In this document: one piece after another, positions 25,296-36,297 of the stretch
Layout: each line of letters opens with the position of its first letter
How positions within the stretch are numbered: position 1 is the first letter of the stretch
Source: Nitratireductor indicus C115
Lineage (GTDB): Bacteria; Pseudomonadota; Alphaproteobacteria; Rhizobiales; Rhizobiaceae
NCBI RefSeq assembly: GCF_000300515.1
Contig: NZ_AMSI01000006.1
Span: 62,001 to 126,000 of the forward strand
Length of the DNA stretch: 64,000 nucleotides
Reading direction: 5' to 3'
Notes under the pieces: generated by a model
The model's database searches: none
What the model was told of the DNA's origin: nothing
Seen by the model: only the letters and a program-made list of their open reading frames with translations
Translations under genes and position numbers: made by a program

Positions 25296-26324
25296 CTAAA
25301 CAATCCCGCAGGCTCTCACCAGCTTCAGAAGCCGCGGCAGCGATGGAGCTGTGTTCATCGCACACCATGTCTCCCTTTGCGTCCCGCCATAGCTCTCCTT
25401 GTGCCGGGCAAGCGACTGCGTCGGATAGACGAAGCGCTGGGCAAGCGGGTTGGTATAGATGAACCGAAAGGCCCGCCGTGTCAGCCAGTCCTTGCGGAAC
25501 TCCTTGTCCTCGATGCGATGAAAGGGCATCAGCCCGAAATAGAGACGGGCAACCCCTTCTGCCTGGAAAGCCTCGATCGCCCTGCGCACGAGAAAATAGG
25601 CCGATAAGGGGTCGGCGTCGGGAAGCCAGCGGCGCGTTGCCGAGAGATATCCGACCAGCCTGCCATTTTCATAAAGAGGGTCGAAAAAGGCGAAAGCGAT
25701 GGGTTTGTCGTGTTCGTCCACGATAAAGAACTTGCGCACCCCCTCCTCATCGGCAAGCTTTACCGGTCGCACGAGAAAGGCGAGTTCCCGGCGCTTGGTT
25801 GTGCGCGTCCTGCGCCATCCGACCGAGATTGCCTCAATTTCCGCCGGGTCGAATGCCGAAACCGGGCGCTCCACCACCCGGCACCCCAGGCGGGCAAAAC
25901 GATTGGCGGCCGTGCGAAAACTGCGCCGCTGCGGCCCTTCGAAATCATAACCTGCAAGGTCAATGAAGCTTTCGACCCCAAGCGCGTTCACCGCAAAATC
26001 ACGCGAGGCAAGCAGCTCGGCCATAGGCCGCGAAACCTGCCAGAAGGTCACGTCGCGCTTTTTCTCCACAAAGGAATCGAGAAGCGCCGGCCAATGGTCA
26101 CGGGGCGCAAGCGGATCGGCAAGCGCATAGGCCGTCTTGCCGACCATCGTGTAGGCTATAAAGCCTCGCGCATCGCCAAAACGGCGAAGGCGTGGCTGAT
26201 AAGCCACCGAATAGGCGAGAACGAAATTTCCGAAATTTTCGAGCAAGGCACTACGCTCGGAAGCGGCAATCACACCGCCTTCGGCAAAACCTTCATCGAT
26301 AGGCGCACGCATCAGATAGGTCAC
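25296..26324 (-). CDS. DUF2156 (LpiA/MprF C-terminal-like) protein
   Basis: 342 aa. The DUF2156 double-GNAT fold shows in YQPRLRRFGDARGFIAYTMVGKTAYALADPLAPRDHW, split here as two halves (YQPRLRRFGDARGF and ADPLAPRDHW). Later segments are RTAANRFARLGCRV and DPLYENGRLVGYLSATRRW. In MprF/LpiA this domain transfers lysine or alanine from tRNA to phosphatidylglycerol. The flippase half is absent here, so the acceptor may differ. The frame starts at a GTG (26324), and an ATG at 26312 is equally plausible. It is divergent from the SufR-like regulator across a palindromic promoter region. Confidence 0.75.
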   Translation of the reverse strand: MTYLMRAPIDEGFAEGGVIAASERSALLENFGNFVLAYSVAYQPRLRRFGDARGFIAYTMVGKTAYALADPLAPRDHWPALLDSFVEKKRDVTFWQVSRPMAELLASRDFAVNALGVESFIDLAGYDFEGPQRRSFRTAANRFARLGCRVVERPVSAFDPAEIEAISVGWRRTRTTKRRELAFLVRPVKLADEEGVRKFFIVDEHDKPIAFAFFDPLYENGRLVGYLSATRRWLPDADPLSAYFLVRRAIEAFQAEGVARLYFGLMPFHRIEDKEFRKDWLTRRAFRFIYTNPLAQRFVYPTQSLARHKESYGGTQRETWCAMNTAPSLPRLLKLVRACGIV

Positions 26325-26396
26325 GGCGATGAATCAATTCCTTGCGCCCCCGCATTCGAGGGATGACATGACCGCACCCGCCTGGCAAGGCATCGA

Positions 26397-26427
26397 TTGA
26401 CATTAAAGAAACCATATGGTTATTTAA
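26397..26427 (+). promoter_or_regulatory. promoter overlapped by an extended palindrome, operator of the SufR-like regulator
   Basis: A perfect TTGACA (26397-26402) is followed after 18 bases by TATTTA. The spacer and -10 are covered by AACCATATGGTT, extended by outer ATTAAA/TTTAAT arms. A repressor bound there would block the promoter, which suggests autoregulation. Confidence 0.6.
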
Positions 26428-26457
26428 TCTCGATTTTGAGATTCACCGGTTTTAAGC

Positions 26458-27141
26458 ATGGACGCGAAAACACCCTCCCCCAGCGCTGAGCCACAGGGCG
26501 CTGTCGGCCCTGAAACGGCCGATGAACGCCTGCTTTTCTGCCTGAAAACCAAAGGCGCGATGACAGCCCAGCGCCTCGCCTATTCCCTGGGGATTTCATC
26601 CGTGGCCGTGCGCAAGCAGCTGTCCCGTCTCGACGAGGCAGGCCTGGTCCAGTTCCAGGAAGAAATCCGCGGCCCGGGCCGACCGGAGCGCATATGGCGG
26701 CTTTCCGCCAAGGGGCACGGCCGCTTTCCCGATACGCACTCCCAGCTCACCCTCGAACTTATATCCTCGATCCGCAATATCTTCGGCGAAGAAGGCCTCA
26801 ACCGCCTGATCGGCCAGCGCGAAAAGATCATGGAAACCTCCTATGGCAAGGCGCTGGCGCTTCAGGACGATCTGGAAGGCCGGGTCGCTGCGCTTGCTGC
26901 GTTGCGCGCCAGCGAGGGGTACATGGCCGAGATCGAAAAACTCGAAGATGGTGCCTTTCTACTGATCGAGAACCATTGCCCGATCTGCGCCGCCGCGCGC
27001 GCCTGCCAGGGCTTTTGCCGCTCTGAGCTCAATATTTTCCGCATGGTGCTGGGACCGCAAACGCAAGTGACCCGCACCGACCATATCCTTGCGGGCGCGC
27101 GCCGTTGCGCATACCGCATAGAAGCAGCACGGTCGGCCTGA
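26458..27141 (+). CDS. SufR-like winged-helix regulator with Fe-S cysteine motif
   Basis: 227 aa. The winged helix (about residues 20-85) reads AQRLAYSLGISSVAVRKQL and GLVQFQEEIRGPGRP. The C-terminal region has the cysteine pattern HCPICAAARACQGFC and a later RRCAYRI, the arrangement by which SufR/COG2345 proteins bind a [4Fe-4S] cluster. Cluster state would set DNA binding, so it may sense iron, oxygen or nitrosative stress. It sits 33 bases upstream of an MFS exporter and likely controls it, as well as its own promoter, which carries a clear palindrome. Confidence 0.82.
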   Translation: MDAKTPSPSAEPQGAVGPETADERLLFCLKTKGAMTAQRLAYSLGISSVAVRKQLSRLDEAGLVQFQEEIRGPGRPERIWRLSAKGHGRFPDTHSQLTLELISSIRNIFGEEGLNRLIGQREKIMETSYGKALALQDDLEGRVAALAALRASEGYMAEIEKLEDGAFLLIENHCPICAAARACQGFCRSELNIFRMVLGPQTQVTRTDHILAGARRCAYRIEAARSA

Positions 27142-27174
27142 CGCCACAGGCGCCCCGCCCAAAGAGGTTCCAAA

Positions 27175-28599
27175 ATGAATGAAACGAACACCGACGCCCG
27201 GCTCGGCAATGCCGGCTGGGCGGATATCCTGAAAACAGGCCAACTTGGTCAGTTTGCGCTTTTGAGCCTCGGCATCTGGCTGCATGCCGCCGACACGCTT
27301 TTGGTTGCCACCGCCATGCCCGCAGCGGTAGCAGAGATCGGCGGCGACCGGCTGGTAAGCTGGACATTGTCGCTTTACCTGCTGGGGTCGATCCTGTCGG
27401 GTGCTGCAGCCTCGCTGGTGGCAGCAAGCATGGGGTTGCGGCGCGCTTTCGTGCTCTCCGCGCTTGTCTACACGCTCGGCTGCGTGATCAGTGCGCTCGC
27501 CCCCGACATGATCTGGATGCTTGCCGGCCGCTTCGCCCAGGGCGTCGGCGGCGGCCTGTTGGTGGCCCTCACCTATGTGGCGATCCAGCGGCTCTTCCCC
27601 AAGGATATGTGGCCTCGTCTGCTCGCACTGATGTCGGCCATCTGGGGAGCTTCAGCCTTCTGCGGTCCCCTCATCGGCGGTCTCTTCGCCGATCTAGGCC
27701 TGTGGCGCTGGGGGTTTTGGGTCTTTGCCATCCAGGCGGTGCTTTTGGCGGTTCTCGTGCCTGCTTTCATGCGCCCCACCGGACGCGCGACCGTTTCGGG
27801 GCAGCGCTTCCCCATCGTCCGGCTGGCTCTCCTGTCGCTTGCTGTACTTTGTGTCGCCACTGCCGGCATCTATGTCGCGCCGCAGACGTCGGTGCCCCTG
27901 GTCGCCGCCGGAGCCCTTTTCTTCTATTTGTTTCTGCGCCGCGACGGCAGCCGCGCCAACGAGCGCATGTTCCCCTCCCACCCCTTCGACATCCGCACCG
28001 TCCTTGGCGCTGGCTTCATCGCCAATCTGGCGCTTGGCACGGCGGCCATGTCCTTCACCGTCTATGGTCCGTTTCTTCTCAACCGTATACATGACGTCTC
28101 CGCCCTGACGGCCGGTTACATCATCGCGGCAGAATCGGTCGCCTGGAGCTTTGCCGCCGTCGCCTTTGCCGGTGTCGGTCCGGTCGGCGAAAAGATGGTG
28201 ATCCGCGCCGGCTCCGCCCTCATCGTCATCACCGTCGCCTGCATGGGCCCGGCCATGGCCATCGGCCCCGTCTGGGCCGTTCTTGTCCTGTCCATACTGC
28301 AAGGAACCGGCTTCGGTCTGTTCTGGGGGTTCCTGATTCGCCGCGTGGTAGCCTCCGCCCCCGAAGCGGAGCGCGACAGCGCCTCATCGGCAATGCCCAC
28401 CACCCAGCAGATCGCCTTCGCCCTAGGTGCCGCGCTTTCAGGAATTGTGGCCAATATCGCGGGATTTGCCGAGACCAGCAGCCCCGAGGTCATGAAAAAC
28501 GTCGCCCTCTGGTCGTTCGCAAGCTTCATCCCGTCGGCACTCCTCGGCGCTGCGGCAGCGTGGCGCGTGTCGAGCGCAGCGACCGCAAAGGTTTCGTAA
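27175..28599 (+). CDS. MFS drug/solute exporter
   Basis: 474 aa with about 14 hydrophobic segments, consistent with the DHA2 branch. Motif A-like residues follow TM2 (SMGLRRAFVLSA). RFAQGVGGGLLVALTYVAIQ is in TM4, and the antiporter motif C region reads GASAFCGPLIGGLFAD. The product would export a toxic compound with proton antiport. GAGG is seven bases before the ATG. It follows the SufR-like regulator in the same direction, so its expression probably tracks Fe-S or redox status. Two hairpins, one including its stop codon, follow. Confidence 0.9.
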   Translation: MNETNTDARLGNAGWADILKTGQLGQFALLSLGIWLHAADTLLVATAMPAAVAEIGGDRLVSWTLSLYLLGSILSGAAASLVAASMGLRRAFVLSALVYTLGCVISALAPDMIWMLAGRFAQGVGGGLLVALTYVAIQRLFPKDMWPRLLALMSAIWGASAFCGPLIGGLFADLGLWRWGFWVFAIQAVLLAVLVPAFMRPTGRATVSGQRFPIVRLALLSLAVLCVATAGIYVAPQTSVPLVAAGALFFYLFLRRDGSRANERMFPSHPFDIRTVLGAGFIANLALGTAAMSFTVYGPFLLNRIHDVSALTAGYIIAAESVAWSFAAVAFAGVGPVGEKMVIRAGSALIVITVACMGPAMAIGPVWAVLVLSILQGTGFGLFWGFLIRRVVASAPEAERDSASSAMPTTQQIAFALGAALSGIVANIAGFAETSSPEVMKNVALWSFASFIPSALLGAAAAWRVSSAATAKVS

Positions 28600-28636
28600 T
28601 AGCGAAACCTGCTCCTGACGGAATGCCGTCAGGAGC
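28590..28636 (+). promoter_or_regulatory. tandem hairpins between MFS and lysE genes; the second hides the lysE ribosome-binding site
   Basis: Stem 1 (GGTTTCG / CGAAACC) spans the MFS stop codon. Stem 2 is an 11-base perfect GCTCCTGACGG / CCGTCAGGAGC. Its 3' arm contains the AGGAG placed nine bases before the lysE ATG. It may act as a weak terminator or as translational control. Confidence 0.55.
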
Positions 28637-28644
28637 CGGGCTTT

Positions 28645-29313
28645 ATGGTGCAGCATCTCAATATGCGGAACGCCATCGTGACCTACAGCGAAAACCTCTG
28701 GATTTTCTTCACCCTGCTCTTCGGAATCATCATCGTGCCGGGAATGGACATGGCCCTGGTGCTGGCCAATTCCCTCTCGAACGGGCGCTCCTCGGGCCTG
28801 GCCGCAACAGCTGGCGTCATGACAGGAGGGCTCCTTCACTCACTCTATGCGGCGCTGGGTGTTGGTGCCCTGCTGCACTTCTTTCCCGCACTCTTCAACA
28901 TTCTGCTCATAGCCGGCGCCGTATATGTGGCCTGGATCGGTTACGCGCTCCTGCGCAGCTCGATCGTCATGAAGGATGCGGGTGCGGCCAGCGCAACCTC
29001 GCTGACGCGGGTCTTCGGCCAGGGCATTGTAACCTGCCTGCTCAACCCGAAGGCCTATCTCTTCATGCTTGCGATCTATCCGCAATTCGTGAAACCGGAA
29101 TATGGTTCTGTCTGGATGCAGGCTCTGGTCATGGCCGCCATGATTGCGGCTGTACAAGCCGGTATCTATGGCTCATTGGCGCTTTTCGCCGGCCGCTCGC
29201 GTTACTGGCTGCAGAACAATCCGGGCATGACCGTCATCATCGGACGCAGTGCCGGGCTGTTGCTCATCGCAATTGCGGCACTCACCCTCTTTCGTGCTTT
29301 CTTCCAGGGATGA
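28645..29313 (+). CDS. LysE-family amino-acid/metabolite exporter
   Basis: 222 aa with six hydrophobic segments. The N-terminal FGIIIVPGMDMALVLANSL and the GRSSGLAATAGVMTGGLLHS block are characteristic of LysE/RhtB proteins, as is CLLNPKAYLFMLAIYPQF in the middle. The family exports amino acids or homoserine lactone-type compounds, and the substrate is unknown here. The start at 28645 is supported by AGGAG, though that site lies in a hairpin. An alternative ATG is at 28663. It ends ten bases from the convergent small repeat protein. Confidence 0.88.
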   Translation: MVQHLNMRNAIVTYSENLWIFFTLLFGIIIVPGMDMALVLANSLSNGRSSGLAATAGVMTGGLLHSLYAALGVGALLHFFPALFNILLIAGAVYVAWIGYALLRSSIVMKDAGAASATSLTRVFGQGIVTCLLNPKAYLFMLAIYPQFVKPEYGSVWMQALVMAAMIAAVQAGIYGSLALFAGRSRYWLQNNPGMTVIIGRSAGLLLIAIAALTLFRAFFQG

Positions 29314-29322
29314 GATCGTCGC

Positions 29323-30183
<861 letters not shown>

Positions 30184-30191
<8 letters not shown>

Positions 30192-33165
30192 GAAGCCGCC
30201 CTCCTTCCTCGTCAAAGAAGACGGGCCGGCAAACCTCCACATTCACCGCACCGTCAGGCATCGGCACGAAGAGCCGCTCGCCAATGCGGCTTGCACCATC
30301 CTTGAGGAGCGCCAGCGCGATGGACCGCCCGCAATTCTCCGACCAATAGGCCGACGTCACATGCCCGATCATGGTCATGGGCACTGGCTCGTTCGGATCG
30401 GCCACGATCTGCGCCCCCTCCTCGAGCACGGTCCGTGGGTCGATGGTCTTCAGACCCACCAGCTGCTTGCGACCGCCGGCTGCGAGATCGGAGCGCATCA
30501 GGCCGCGCATGCCGACAAAATCAGTCTTGTTCTTGCCTATCGCCCAGGCGAGCCCCACGTCATGCGGCGTCACCGTACCATCGGTATCCTGGCCGACGAT
30601 GATATAACCCTTCTCGGCGCGCAGCACGTGCATTGCCTCCGTGCCATAGGCGCAAGCACCCGTTTTCTGTGCTTCGGCAAAGATTTCCTCCCAGACTGCG
30701 CGTCCGAAATCTGCTGGCACATTGATCTCGAAGCCACGCTCGCCCGTGAACGACATCCGGAATATCCGGGCCGGCACCCCGCAGACCTTGCCCTCGCGGA
30801 CCGACATATGCGGCATCGTCGCATCGGAAAGATCGACACCTTCGACCAAGGGCGCGATGATGTCGCGGCTCTTCGGCCCCTGCACGGCGATGACGGCCCA
30901 TTGCTCGGTTGTCGAGGTGAGATAGACCCGCATTTGCGGGAATTCCGTCTGGAGGTAATCCTCCATGTGATGCAGCACGCGAGGCGCGCCGCCCGTGGTC
31001 GTCGTGACATGGAACCGGTCCTCGGCCAGCCGTCCGACCACCCCGTCATCGAAAATGAAACCGTCCTCGCGCAGCATGACGCCATATCGGCACCGCCCCA
31101 CGGCGAGCTTCGACCACGGGTTGGTGTAGATCATCTCCAGAAAGGCGGCCGCATCCGGCCCCGTCACCTCGATCTTGCCAAGCGTGGAAGCGTCAAAAAC
31201 GCCGGCGCTTTCGCGCACCGTGCGGCACTCGCGCGCCACCGCGCCATGCATGTCCTCGCCATCCTGCGGGAAATAGCGCGCGCGTTTCCATTGCCCCACA
31301 TCTTCGAAGACCGCGCCCTGCATCTTGGCCCAGTCGTGGATCGGCGTGCGTCGTACCGGCTCGAACAAAGCACCGCGCGCATGCCCCGCCAGCGCGCCGA
31401 AAGTGACCGGCGTGTAGGGTGCTCGAAAGGTCGTGAGCCCCACTTCCGGGATCGGCTTTCGCAATATGCCGGCGGCAATGGCAAGCCCGTGCATGTTGGA
31501 GGTCTTGCCCTGGTCCGTCGCCATGCCGGTGGTGGTGAAGCGTTTTACATGCTCGATGGAACGCATGCCCTCGCGCACAGCCTGCGCGATGTCCTTCGCG
31601 GTAACGTCGTTCTGGAAGTCGACGAATGCCTTGGCGAAAGCGCCGGTGCCCGCATCCTCGGCCGGGCCGAGCGTCCCCTCCGACCAGGAAGCCCCCTCTG
31701 TAACCATCGGGACCGGTTTGCGCCGGCGCTTGCCGCTTGCCGCAGCCCCTGCACGAAATCCCTGCTCCACGGCTTCGGCAAGGCTGAGCGCGCCCGCGCA
31801 TGCCCCTGCGGAAATACAGTCCTGCGGCCCCTCACCCGGCAGGAAGCGCTGGCTGTCGGCATCGAACACAAGCTTGCCGCGCGATTGCGAAAAGAGATGA
31901 ACGGAGGGCGTCCAGCCCGAAGAGGTCAGGAGCGCATCGCAGGCAATGTCGCGAATGGCCGTTCCGCCGATACGCCGTGCCTTCAATGAAGAGATCCGCA
32001 GGCGCCCACTGGTGCCCGTAACCGCGTGACCCGTCAGGCATTCGATGCCGAGCGCAGTCGCCCGCTCGACAAAGTCCTCCGGCGGAGAAGGGCGGCTGTC
32101 GACGATTGCCGAAACATCGATCCCCGCGCCTTTCAGATCGAAGGCGGCCTGCCAGGCGCTGTCTTCTGCCGTATACACCCCGACACGGCGGCCGACGGCA
32201 ACGCCATAATGATTGAGGTAGCACCGGGCGGCGGACGCCAGCATCACACCCGGCCGGTCGTTTCCGGGAAACACCATTGGCCGCTCGATTGCGCCTGTGG
32301 CGAGAACCACCCGCGCCGCCCGCACCTGCCAAAGGCGCTCGCGGGGCATGTCGGTTGGCGGTTCGGCCAGATGATCCGTACGCCGCTCGGAAAGCGCGAC
32401 CATGTTCTGCGCGTAATAACCGAAAGCGGTGGTGCGTGTGAGAATGCGCACATTGGCGCGTTGCGCCAGTGTCTCCGTTGCCTCCTTTGCCCATTCCCAG
32501 GCGGATTTTCCGTCGACCAGCGCCGTCTTCTCGCCACGCAGCGCGCCTCCCGTCTCCGCCTGCTCGTCGGCCAGAATAACGCTCGCGCCTGCATCGCTTG
32601 CGGCAAGTGCTGCGGCAAGGCCGGCAGCGCCCCCGCCGACCACGAGCACATCGCAATGGGCGAAACGGTTCGAATAGCAGTCTGCATCTGCCCGGTCAGG
32701 CGCAACCCCAAGCCCCGCCGCACGACGGATAAAGGGTTCGTAAAACCGCTCCCACGCCGCTTTCGGCCACATGAAGGTCTTGTAGTAGAAACCTGCTGAG
32801 AAAAACGGCGAGGCAAGATCATTCACCGCTCCAACGTCGAAGGCGAGCGACGGCCACCGGTTCTGCGATATGGCGACAAGCCCGTCATAGACCTCCTGAA
32901 CGGTCGCGCGGACATTGGGGGTCTGGCGCGACCGGTCACGCCTTATGCCCACCAGCGCATTGGGCTCTTCCGCCCCCGCCGAAACGATGCCGCGCGGGCG
33001 GTGATATTTGAACGAGCGCCCGACCAGATGCACACCGTTCGCCAGAAGGGCGGAGGCAAGCGTGTCTCCCTCGATGCCGCGATAGGATTGCCCGTCGAAG
33101 CTGAAGCGAACGCCCCGGGCGCCCTCGATGCGCCCTGCGCCTCTGATGCGGAAAGCTTCTGCCAT
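30184..33165 (-). CDS. soxA: sarcosine oxidase alpha subunit
   Basis: 993 aa, the usual size. The N-terminus holds a ferredoxin-like domain (FDGQSYRGIEGDTLASALLA, then RSFKYHRPRGI). A dinucleotide-binding domain near residue 170 reads VVGGGAAGLAAALAASDAG. The C-terminal 400 residues are the GcvT-like folate-binding domain (FDASTLGKIEVTGPDAAAF, then GERGFEINVPADFG). Sarcosine-derived methyl groups reach tetrahydrofolate in this domain. GGGAG nine bases upstream supports the start at 33165. The operon order is soxB-soxD-soxA-soxG. Confidence 0.95.
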
Positions 33166-33220
33166 CAGCGAACTCCCGCCTTGAAGGATCGGCGCAGGCC
33201 AGAGGGGGTATTCCACACCA

Positions 33221-33514
33221 TCATACCCGGCCTCCCTCAATATCCGCCGGCGCCTTGTCGCCTGCCTTGTAGGTCACCAGGAACCTGTCGGACACCGTGT
33301 CGCGCGCCGCGTTGAAGAAGCGTCCGCAACCATGAATATGCCGCCAGCGCTCAAACACGATCCCCTTGGGATTGGCACGCAGGAACAGAAAGGCTTCGAA
33401 ATCCTCATCGCCCACATCGGCGCCGACAGGCCGTGCCACATGCGCTTCACCGGCATGGCGAAATTCCAGCTCGGGCCGGGCCTCGCCGCAATAGGGGCAG
33501 TGGATCAAAAGCAT
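33221..33514 (-). CDS. soxD: sarcosine oxidase delta subunit
   Basis: 97 aa. It has the zinc-binding N-terminus MLLIHCPYCGEARPELEF and a later HGCGRFFNAARDT, which together supply the conserved cysteines and His of SoxD. It stabilises the alpha/beta complex. The ATG at 33514 is preceded by AAGGGCGAG. The gene is separated from soxB by a 114-base gap filled by a dispersed repeat, which is longer than usual for this pair. Confidence 0.94.
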   Translation of the reverse strand: MLLIHCPYCGEARPELEFRHAGEAHVARPVGADVGDEDFEAFLFLRANPKGIVFERWRHIHGCGRFFNAARDTVSDRFLVTYKAGDKAPADIEGGRV

Positions 33515-33527
33515 GCTCGCCCTTTCC

Positions 33528-33631
33528 ATAGTATTTTGCAGTCAGGTGTTTACACCTGACGTCCGCATAAATGCGGAAAAACAGATGGATAGAGCGTCCT
33601 TTGTACATCCGAATGGACACATGGCGCTCTA
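33528..33631 (+). repeat. dispersed palindromic intergenic repeat, copy B, inside the sox operon
   Basis: Shares with copies A and C the first dyad (TCAGGTGTTTACACCTGA, here perfect), the TCCGCATAAATGCGGA stem and a terminal dyad TAGAGCGTC / GGCGCTCTA. Its last CTA, read on the minus strand, is the TAG stop codon of soxB. It fills almost the whole soxB-soxD gap. Confidence 0.8.
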
Positions 33632-34882
33632 ATGCGCAACGGCAGCCGCCGCTGCCTCATCGATCAGCCGACCGCTGCGAAACCGCTCAAGCGTGAACGG
33701 CGCATTGATCGGGTGCGGTTCGTCGCGCGCAATGGTGTGGGCAAAGACATGGGCCGAACCCGGCGTTGCCTTGAAGCCGCCGGTTCCCCATCCACAATTC
33801 ACGTAGAGCCCCGGTACGGGCGTGCGTGCCAGGATCGGCGAACGGTCGGGCGTCACATCCACTATGCCGCCCCAGGACCGCAGCATCTTCATACGCGTGA
33901 ACATGGGAAACATCTCACAGATCGCATCGAGCGTGTGCTGAATGACATGCAACCCACCCGTCTGCGAATAGGAGGTGTACTGGTCGGTGCCGGCCCCGAT
34001 CACCAGCTCCCCCTTGTCCGATTGCGAGATATAGGCATGGACGGTGTTGGACATGACCACACAGGGAAAGACAGGCTTGACCGGCTCCGATACCAGCGCC
34101 TGCAACGGGTAGGATTCGAGCGGCATCCGCACCCCGGCCATCTGCATCAGCACGGATGTATGACCGGCGGCGACGACGCCGACCTTCTTCGCGTGAATTG
34201 TGCCGCGCGAGGTTTCGACACCGGTCACGGCGCCGTCCGCACCGCGCAGGATACCTGTCACCTCGCAATTCTGGATGATATCGATCCCGCGCGCCGAAGC
34301 CGCCCGCGCATAGCCCCAGGCAACCGCATCGTGCCGCGCCGTGCCGCCGCGCCTTTGCAGCGCGGCCCCAACGACCGGATAGCGCGCGGCGCGCGAAATA
34401 TTGAGCGGCGGGCAATAGGCCTTCGCCTCTTCGGGCGTCAGCCATTCATTGTCGATACCGTTCAGGCGGTTGGCATGAATATGCCGCTTGAAAACCTGCA
34501 CGTCGTGCACGTTGTGCGCCAGCATCATCACGCCGCGCGGGCTGTACATGACGTTGTAATTGAGATCCTGCGACAGCCCTTCCCAGAGCTTCAGCGCGTG
34601 CTCGTAGATGCCAGCACTTTCATCATAAAGGTAGTTCGAGCGAATGATGGTGGTGTTGCGCCCCGTATTGCCGCCGCCGAGCCATCCCTTCTCAAGCACC
34701 GCCACATTGGTAATGCCGTGCTCTTTGGCAAGGTAATAGGCCGTGCCCAACCCGTGCCCGCCCGCACCGACGATGATGACGTCATAGCTCTTTTTCGGCT
34801 CTGGCGAGGACCATTGTTCCGGCCATCCCCTGTGGCCTCTCATTGCCTCCCGCGCGATGGCGAAAACGGAATATCTGCGCAT
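33629..34882 (-). CDS. soxB: sarcosine oxidase beta subunit
   Basis: 417 aa. The FAD-binding site is [19 protein letters not shown] at about residue 34, with [18 protein letters not shown] behind it. The covalent-flavin region lies in [20 protein letters not shown], and [18 protein letters not shown] closes the domain. It oxidises sarcosine with FAD/FMN and passes electrons to oxygen. GGGAAGG before the ATG supports the start. It is the first gene of soxBDAG. Its TAG stop lies within repeat copy B. Confidence 0.95.
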   Translation of the reverse strand: MRRYSVFAIAREAMRGHRGWPEQWSSPEPKKSYDVIIVGAGGHGLGTAYYLAKEHGITNVAVLEKGWLGGGNTGRNTTIIRSNYLYDESAGIYEHALKLWEGLSQDLNYNVMYSPRGVMMLAHNVHDVQVFKRHIHANRLNGIDNEWLTPEEAKAYCPPLNISRAARYPVVGAALQRRGGTARHDAVAWGYARAASARGIDIIQNCEVTGILRGADGAVTGVETSRGTIHAKKVGVVAAGHTSVLMQMAGVRMPLESYPLQALVSEPVKPVFPCVVMSNTVHAYISQSDKGELVIGAGTDQYTSYSQTGGLHVIQHTLDAICEMFPMFTRMKMLRSWGGIVDVTPDRSPILARTPVPGLYVNCGWGTGGFKATPGSAHVFAHTIARDEPHPINAPFTLERFRSGRLIDEAAAAAVAH

Positions 34883-35089
34883 GAACCTTCCCGAAGACAG
34901 AACCCTGTGCAGCCGACACCGGCACCGAAGCCTAACCGATCGATCCGCAAATCAAAATCGATTTTCGACCGTTCCCATATGCGCTTTCGCGCCTTCTCAG
35001 CCTTGTCCTGTTTCGGGTGGTTGATAGCCCACGCTTCTGAAAATTTGCCGCAGCACAAACGATCCCAGAAACAGACAAGGGCAATCAAT

Positions 35090-35848
35090 ATGTTTTCACT
35101 CATCGGCAAGATCGCAATCGTGACCGGAGCAAGTTCGGGGATAGGTCGGGCCTCGGCCAAGCTGTTTGCAGCACAAGGGGCCAGGCTGGTCGTCACGGCC
35201 CGTCGCCTGGCCGTCCTGGAAGAACTGGTACAGGAAATTACCGCGGACGGCGGCGAAGCCGTCGCTCTTGCCGGAGACATCCGGGACGAAGCCCACAACG
35301 AAGCGCTCGTCGCTATGGCGGAAAGCCATTTTGGAGGCCTCGACATCGGGTTCAACAATGCGGGTCTCGTGGGCCCGCTGATGCCTCTTGAGAAAATATC
35401 GGCCACCGATTGGAACATGGTCCTGGAGACGAACCTGACCTCTGCTTTTTTTGCCGCACGCCATCAGATTCCCGCACTACGCCGCCGGGGGAGCGGCTCG
35501 CTCATCTTCACGTCGAGCTTCGTCGGTCACACCGCAGGCATGCCCGGAATGGCTGCCTATGCCGCCACCAAGGCAGGGCTTGTCGGAATGATGCAAGCGC
35601 TCGCAGCCGAACTCGGGCCTGAGGGCATACGCGTCAATGCACTCCTGCCCGGGGGAACGGACACCCCTGCCGCCACCTTCAGCACGCCGGAAGAACGCGC
35701 ATTCATAGAGAACTTCCACGCCCTCAAGCGCATCGCCCGGCCTGACGAAATCGCCAATGCAGCACTTTACCTTGCATCCGATGCATCCAGCTTCACCACG
35801 GGCATCGCGCTTCTGGCCGATGGCGGCGTCTCCATCAACAAGACATAA
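35090..35848 (+). CDS. short-chain dehydrogenase/reductase
   Basis: 252 aa, a classical SDR. The cofactor motif is [13 protein letters not shown], with NNAG in the middle. The catalytic Ser is in [10 protein letters not shown], and the Tyr and Lys are in YAATKAGL. The C-terminus [15 protein letters not shown] is the usual SDR end. An Arg pair after strand 2 ([11 protein letters not shown]) suggests NADP preference. The substrate cannot be inferred. The frame runs far upstream antisense to soxB, but the real start is the ATG at 35090 with AGGGC nearby. A strong hairpin follows. Confidence 0.92.
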   Translation: MFSLIGKIAIVTGASSGIGRASAKLFAAQGARLVVTARRLAVLEELVQEITADGGEAVALAGDIRDEAHNEALVAMAESHFGGLDIGFNNAGLVGPLMPLEKISATDWNMVLETNLTSAFFAARHQIPALRRRGSGSLIFTSSFVGHTAGMPGMAAYAATKAGLVGMMQALAAELGPEGIRVNALLPGGTDTPAATFSTPEERAFIENFHALKRIARPDEIANAALYLASDASSFTTGIALLADGGVSINKT

Positions 35849-35854
35849 GCCAGC

Positions 35855-35884
35855 CGGCGCACGGAATCTCGCCTCCGTGCGCCG
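35855..35884 (+). terminator. hairpin terminator after the SDR gene
   Basis: A perfect 11-base stem CGGCGCACGGA / TCCGTGCGCCG with an eight-base loop, seven bases downstream of the stop. The T-run is weak. Confidence 0.6.
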
Positions 35885-35902
35885 ATATTCGCCCGTTTTG
35901 CC

Positions 35903-35930
35903 TAGACAAAGCCCGCAGGCTCTGTTATGA
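35903..35930 (+). promoter_or_regulatory. rpsU promoter
   Basis: TAGACA and TTATGA separated by 16 bases, about 105 bases before the rpsU start codon. Confidence 0.5.
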
Positions 35931-36033
35931 GCCGCCGCTATTCGTGGTAAGAAATTGCTGCGGAAACCTTTGCCGATGCGCAAAGGAAGATGAATTCAAC
36001 AGTATTGAGACCAACCTTCGACAGGAAGCCCAC

Positions 36034-36261
36034 GTGCAGGTACTCGTCCGCGACAACAATGTTGACCAGGCGCTCCGCGCGCTCAAGAAGAAGATGCAGC
36101 GCGAAGGCATTTTTCGTGAGATGAAGATGCGTGGGCACTATGAGAAGCCCTCCGAAAAGCGCGCCCGCGAAAAGGCAGAGGCCGTGCGCCGCGCCCGCAA
36201 GCTGGCTCGCAAGCGCGCCCAGCGCGAAGGTCTCGTCGGCGGTCGTCCGGCAGCGCGCTGA
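36034..36261 (+). CDS. rpsU: 30S ribosomal protein S21
   Basis: 75 aa, starting at GTG with AGGAAG seven bases before it. The upstream in-frame ATG would add unrelated residues. The sequence [20 protein letters not shown] and the segment [20 protein letters not shown] are those of alphaproteobacterial S21, followed by a very basic tail. S21 sits near the 16S 3' end and helps initiate translation. It is monocistronic, with its own promoter and a strong terminator. Confidence 0.97.
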   Translation: MQVLVRDNNVDQALRALKKKMQREGIFREMKMRGHYEKPSEKRAREKAEAVRRARKLARKRAQREGLVGGRPAAR

Positions 36262-36297
36262 CCTGCGCCCATCTTTCGACGATTTCCGTCTATACTC

